From assembly GCA_937959095.1 (NCBI GenBank), contig CALGLY010000122.1:1-5049 (forward strand): a stretch of 5,049 nucleotides of DNA. The letters run 5' to 3'. This DNA comes from an uncultured Saprospiraceae bacterium. GTDB lineage: Bacteria; Bacteroidota; Bacteroidia; Chitinophagales; Saprospiraceae. Position 1 is the stretch's first letter; every line of letters starts with the position of its first letter. Below are positions 4,795 to 5,049 of the stretch, one piece after another. The translations under genes and the position numbers were made by a program. Under the pieces are notes generated by a model that had not been told where the DNA came from, searched no databases, and worked only from the letters and a program-made list of their open reading frames with translations.

Positions 4795-5049
4795 TTATTT
4801 GTTGATTAAGTATAGAAATTCATTGAGCCAAACCGTAAAGTTGAGTTTTGCTTTGTTATTTGTATTTTCATCGTACATCGAATCTATTGTATTCACATCT
4901 TCAAATAGAGTGTAATTGCCCATTCTATTTATCATGAAATTTAGACCTCCTTCTTTCAAGTGTTTTACTTCACTGATAAGAATATCATTCATTTTAGACC
5001 GCTGCCGATACATGTTGATGAATCCACATACTTTTAGTCCGCGTGTACT
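4795..5049 (-). CDS. Probable ParA-family partition ATPase, C-terminal part (5' end outside window)
   Basis: The frame is open from the right edge to the TAA at 4797-4795, giving 84 residues that need no start inside the window. The fragment reads as the end of a ParA/MinD-type ATPase: a hydrophobic strand with Asn, KVCGFINMYRQRSK, then a helix ILISEVKHLKEGG, a strand NFMINRMGN, a segment TLFEDVNTIDSMYDEN where ParA proteins have their late conserved 'VFEYD'-like stretch, and a closing helix LNFTVWLNEFLYLIN. The Walker motifs would lie upstream, beyond the window, so the family cannot be proven here. Position next to a small DNA-binding partner and an iteron origin supports the call. If read alone, it could instead be an independent 72-residue protein starting at 5013 or a 65-residue one starting at 4992; neither has a Shine-Dalgarno. 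Confidence 0.6.
   Translation of the reverse strand, partial: STRGLKVCGFINMYRQRSKMNDILISEVKHLKEGGLNFMINRMGNYTLFEDVNTIDSMYDENTNNKAKLNFTVWLNEFLYLINK

Noticed and set aside
4703..4915. Plus-strand 70-residue frame opposite the ParA-like fragment
   Set aside because: It is antisense to a longer open frame that makes sense in context; its hydrophobic translation comes from A/T-rich sequence.

Overview
The window reads as the replication and partition core of an iteron plasmid (or plasmid-derived replicon) from a member of the Bacteroidota, followed by two metabolic genes. The host call is an inference. The genes lack Shine-Dalgarno sequences and have A/T-rich leaders. The sequence CAAATGTA, which read on the minus strand is the Bacteroidota -7 box TAnnTTTG, occurs three times in intergenic positions. 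The Rep protein looks like the Rep_3-type initiators of that phylum. No phylogeny could be run.

All five supported genes lie on the minus strand, so transcription runs right to left. From the right edge they are: the C-terminal 84 residues of a probable ParA partition ATPase (4795-5049, cut by the window); a 175-bp gap with an inverted repeat and a compact operator-like palindrome between direct repeats; a 134-residue protein with a C-terminal ribbon-helix-helix segment, probably the centromere-binding partner of ParA (4215-4619); a 613-bp non-coding origin (3602-4214) with 12 forward iterons and one inverted iteron plus an A/T-rich stretch; and a 440-residue Rep_3-family initiator (2279-3601). 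A further perfect inverted iteron lies inside the partition gene, so origin-type sites reach beyond the intergenic region.

Downstream of rep are an acyl-CoA dehydrogenase of the ACAD10/11-like type (995-2212) and the first 296 residues of a zinc-free NADPH:quinone oxidoreductase of the medium-chain dehydrogenase/reductase superfamily (1-890, cut by the window). The 104 bp between them hold a long imperfect hairpin whose arms are built from 7-bp tandem units. These two genes look less A/T-rich than the replication region and resemble ordinary chromosomal metabolic genes. The DNA may therefore be a large plasmid or chromid carrying metabolic cargo, or a plasmid integrated beside chromosomal genes.

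How the parts likely work together: Rep binds the phased iterons, opens the neighbouring A/T-rich DNA, and probably represses its own promoter, which abuts the first iteron. The ParA-like and ribbon-helix-helix proteins would segregate the replicon and regulate their own expression through the palindrome upstream of the small gene. I found no defence island, CRISPR array, tRNA or transposase in this window.
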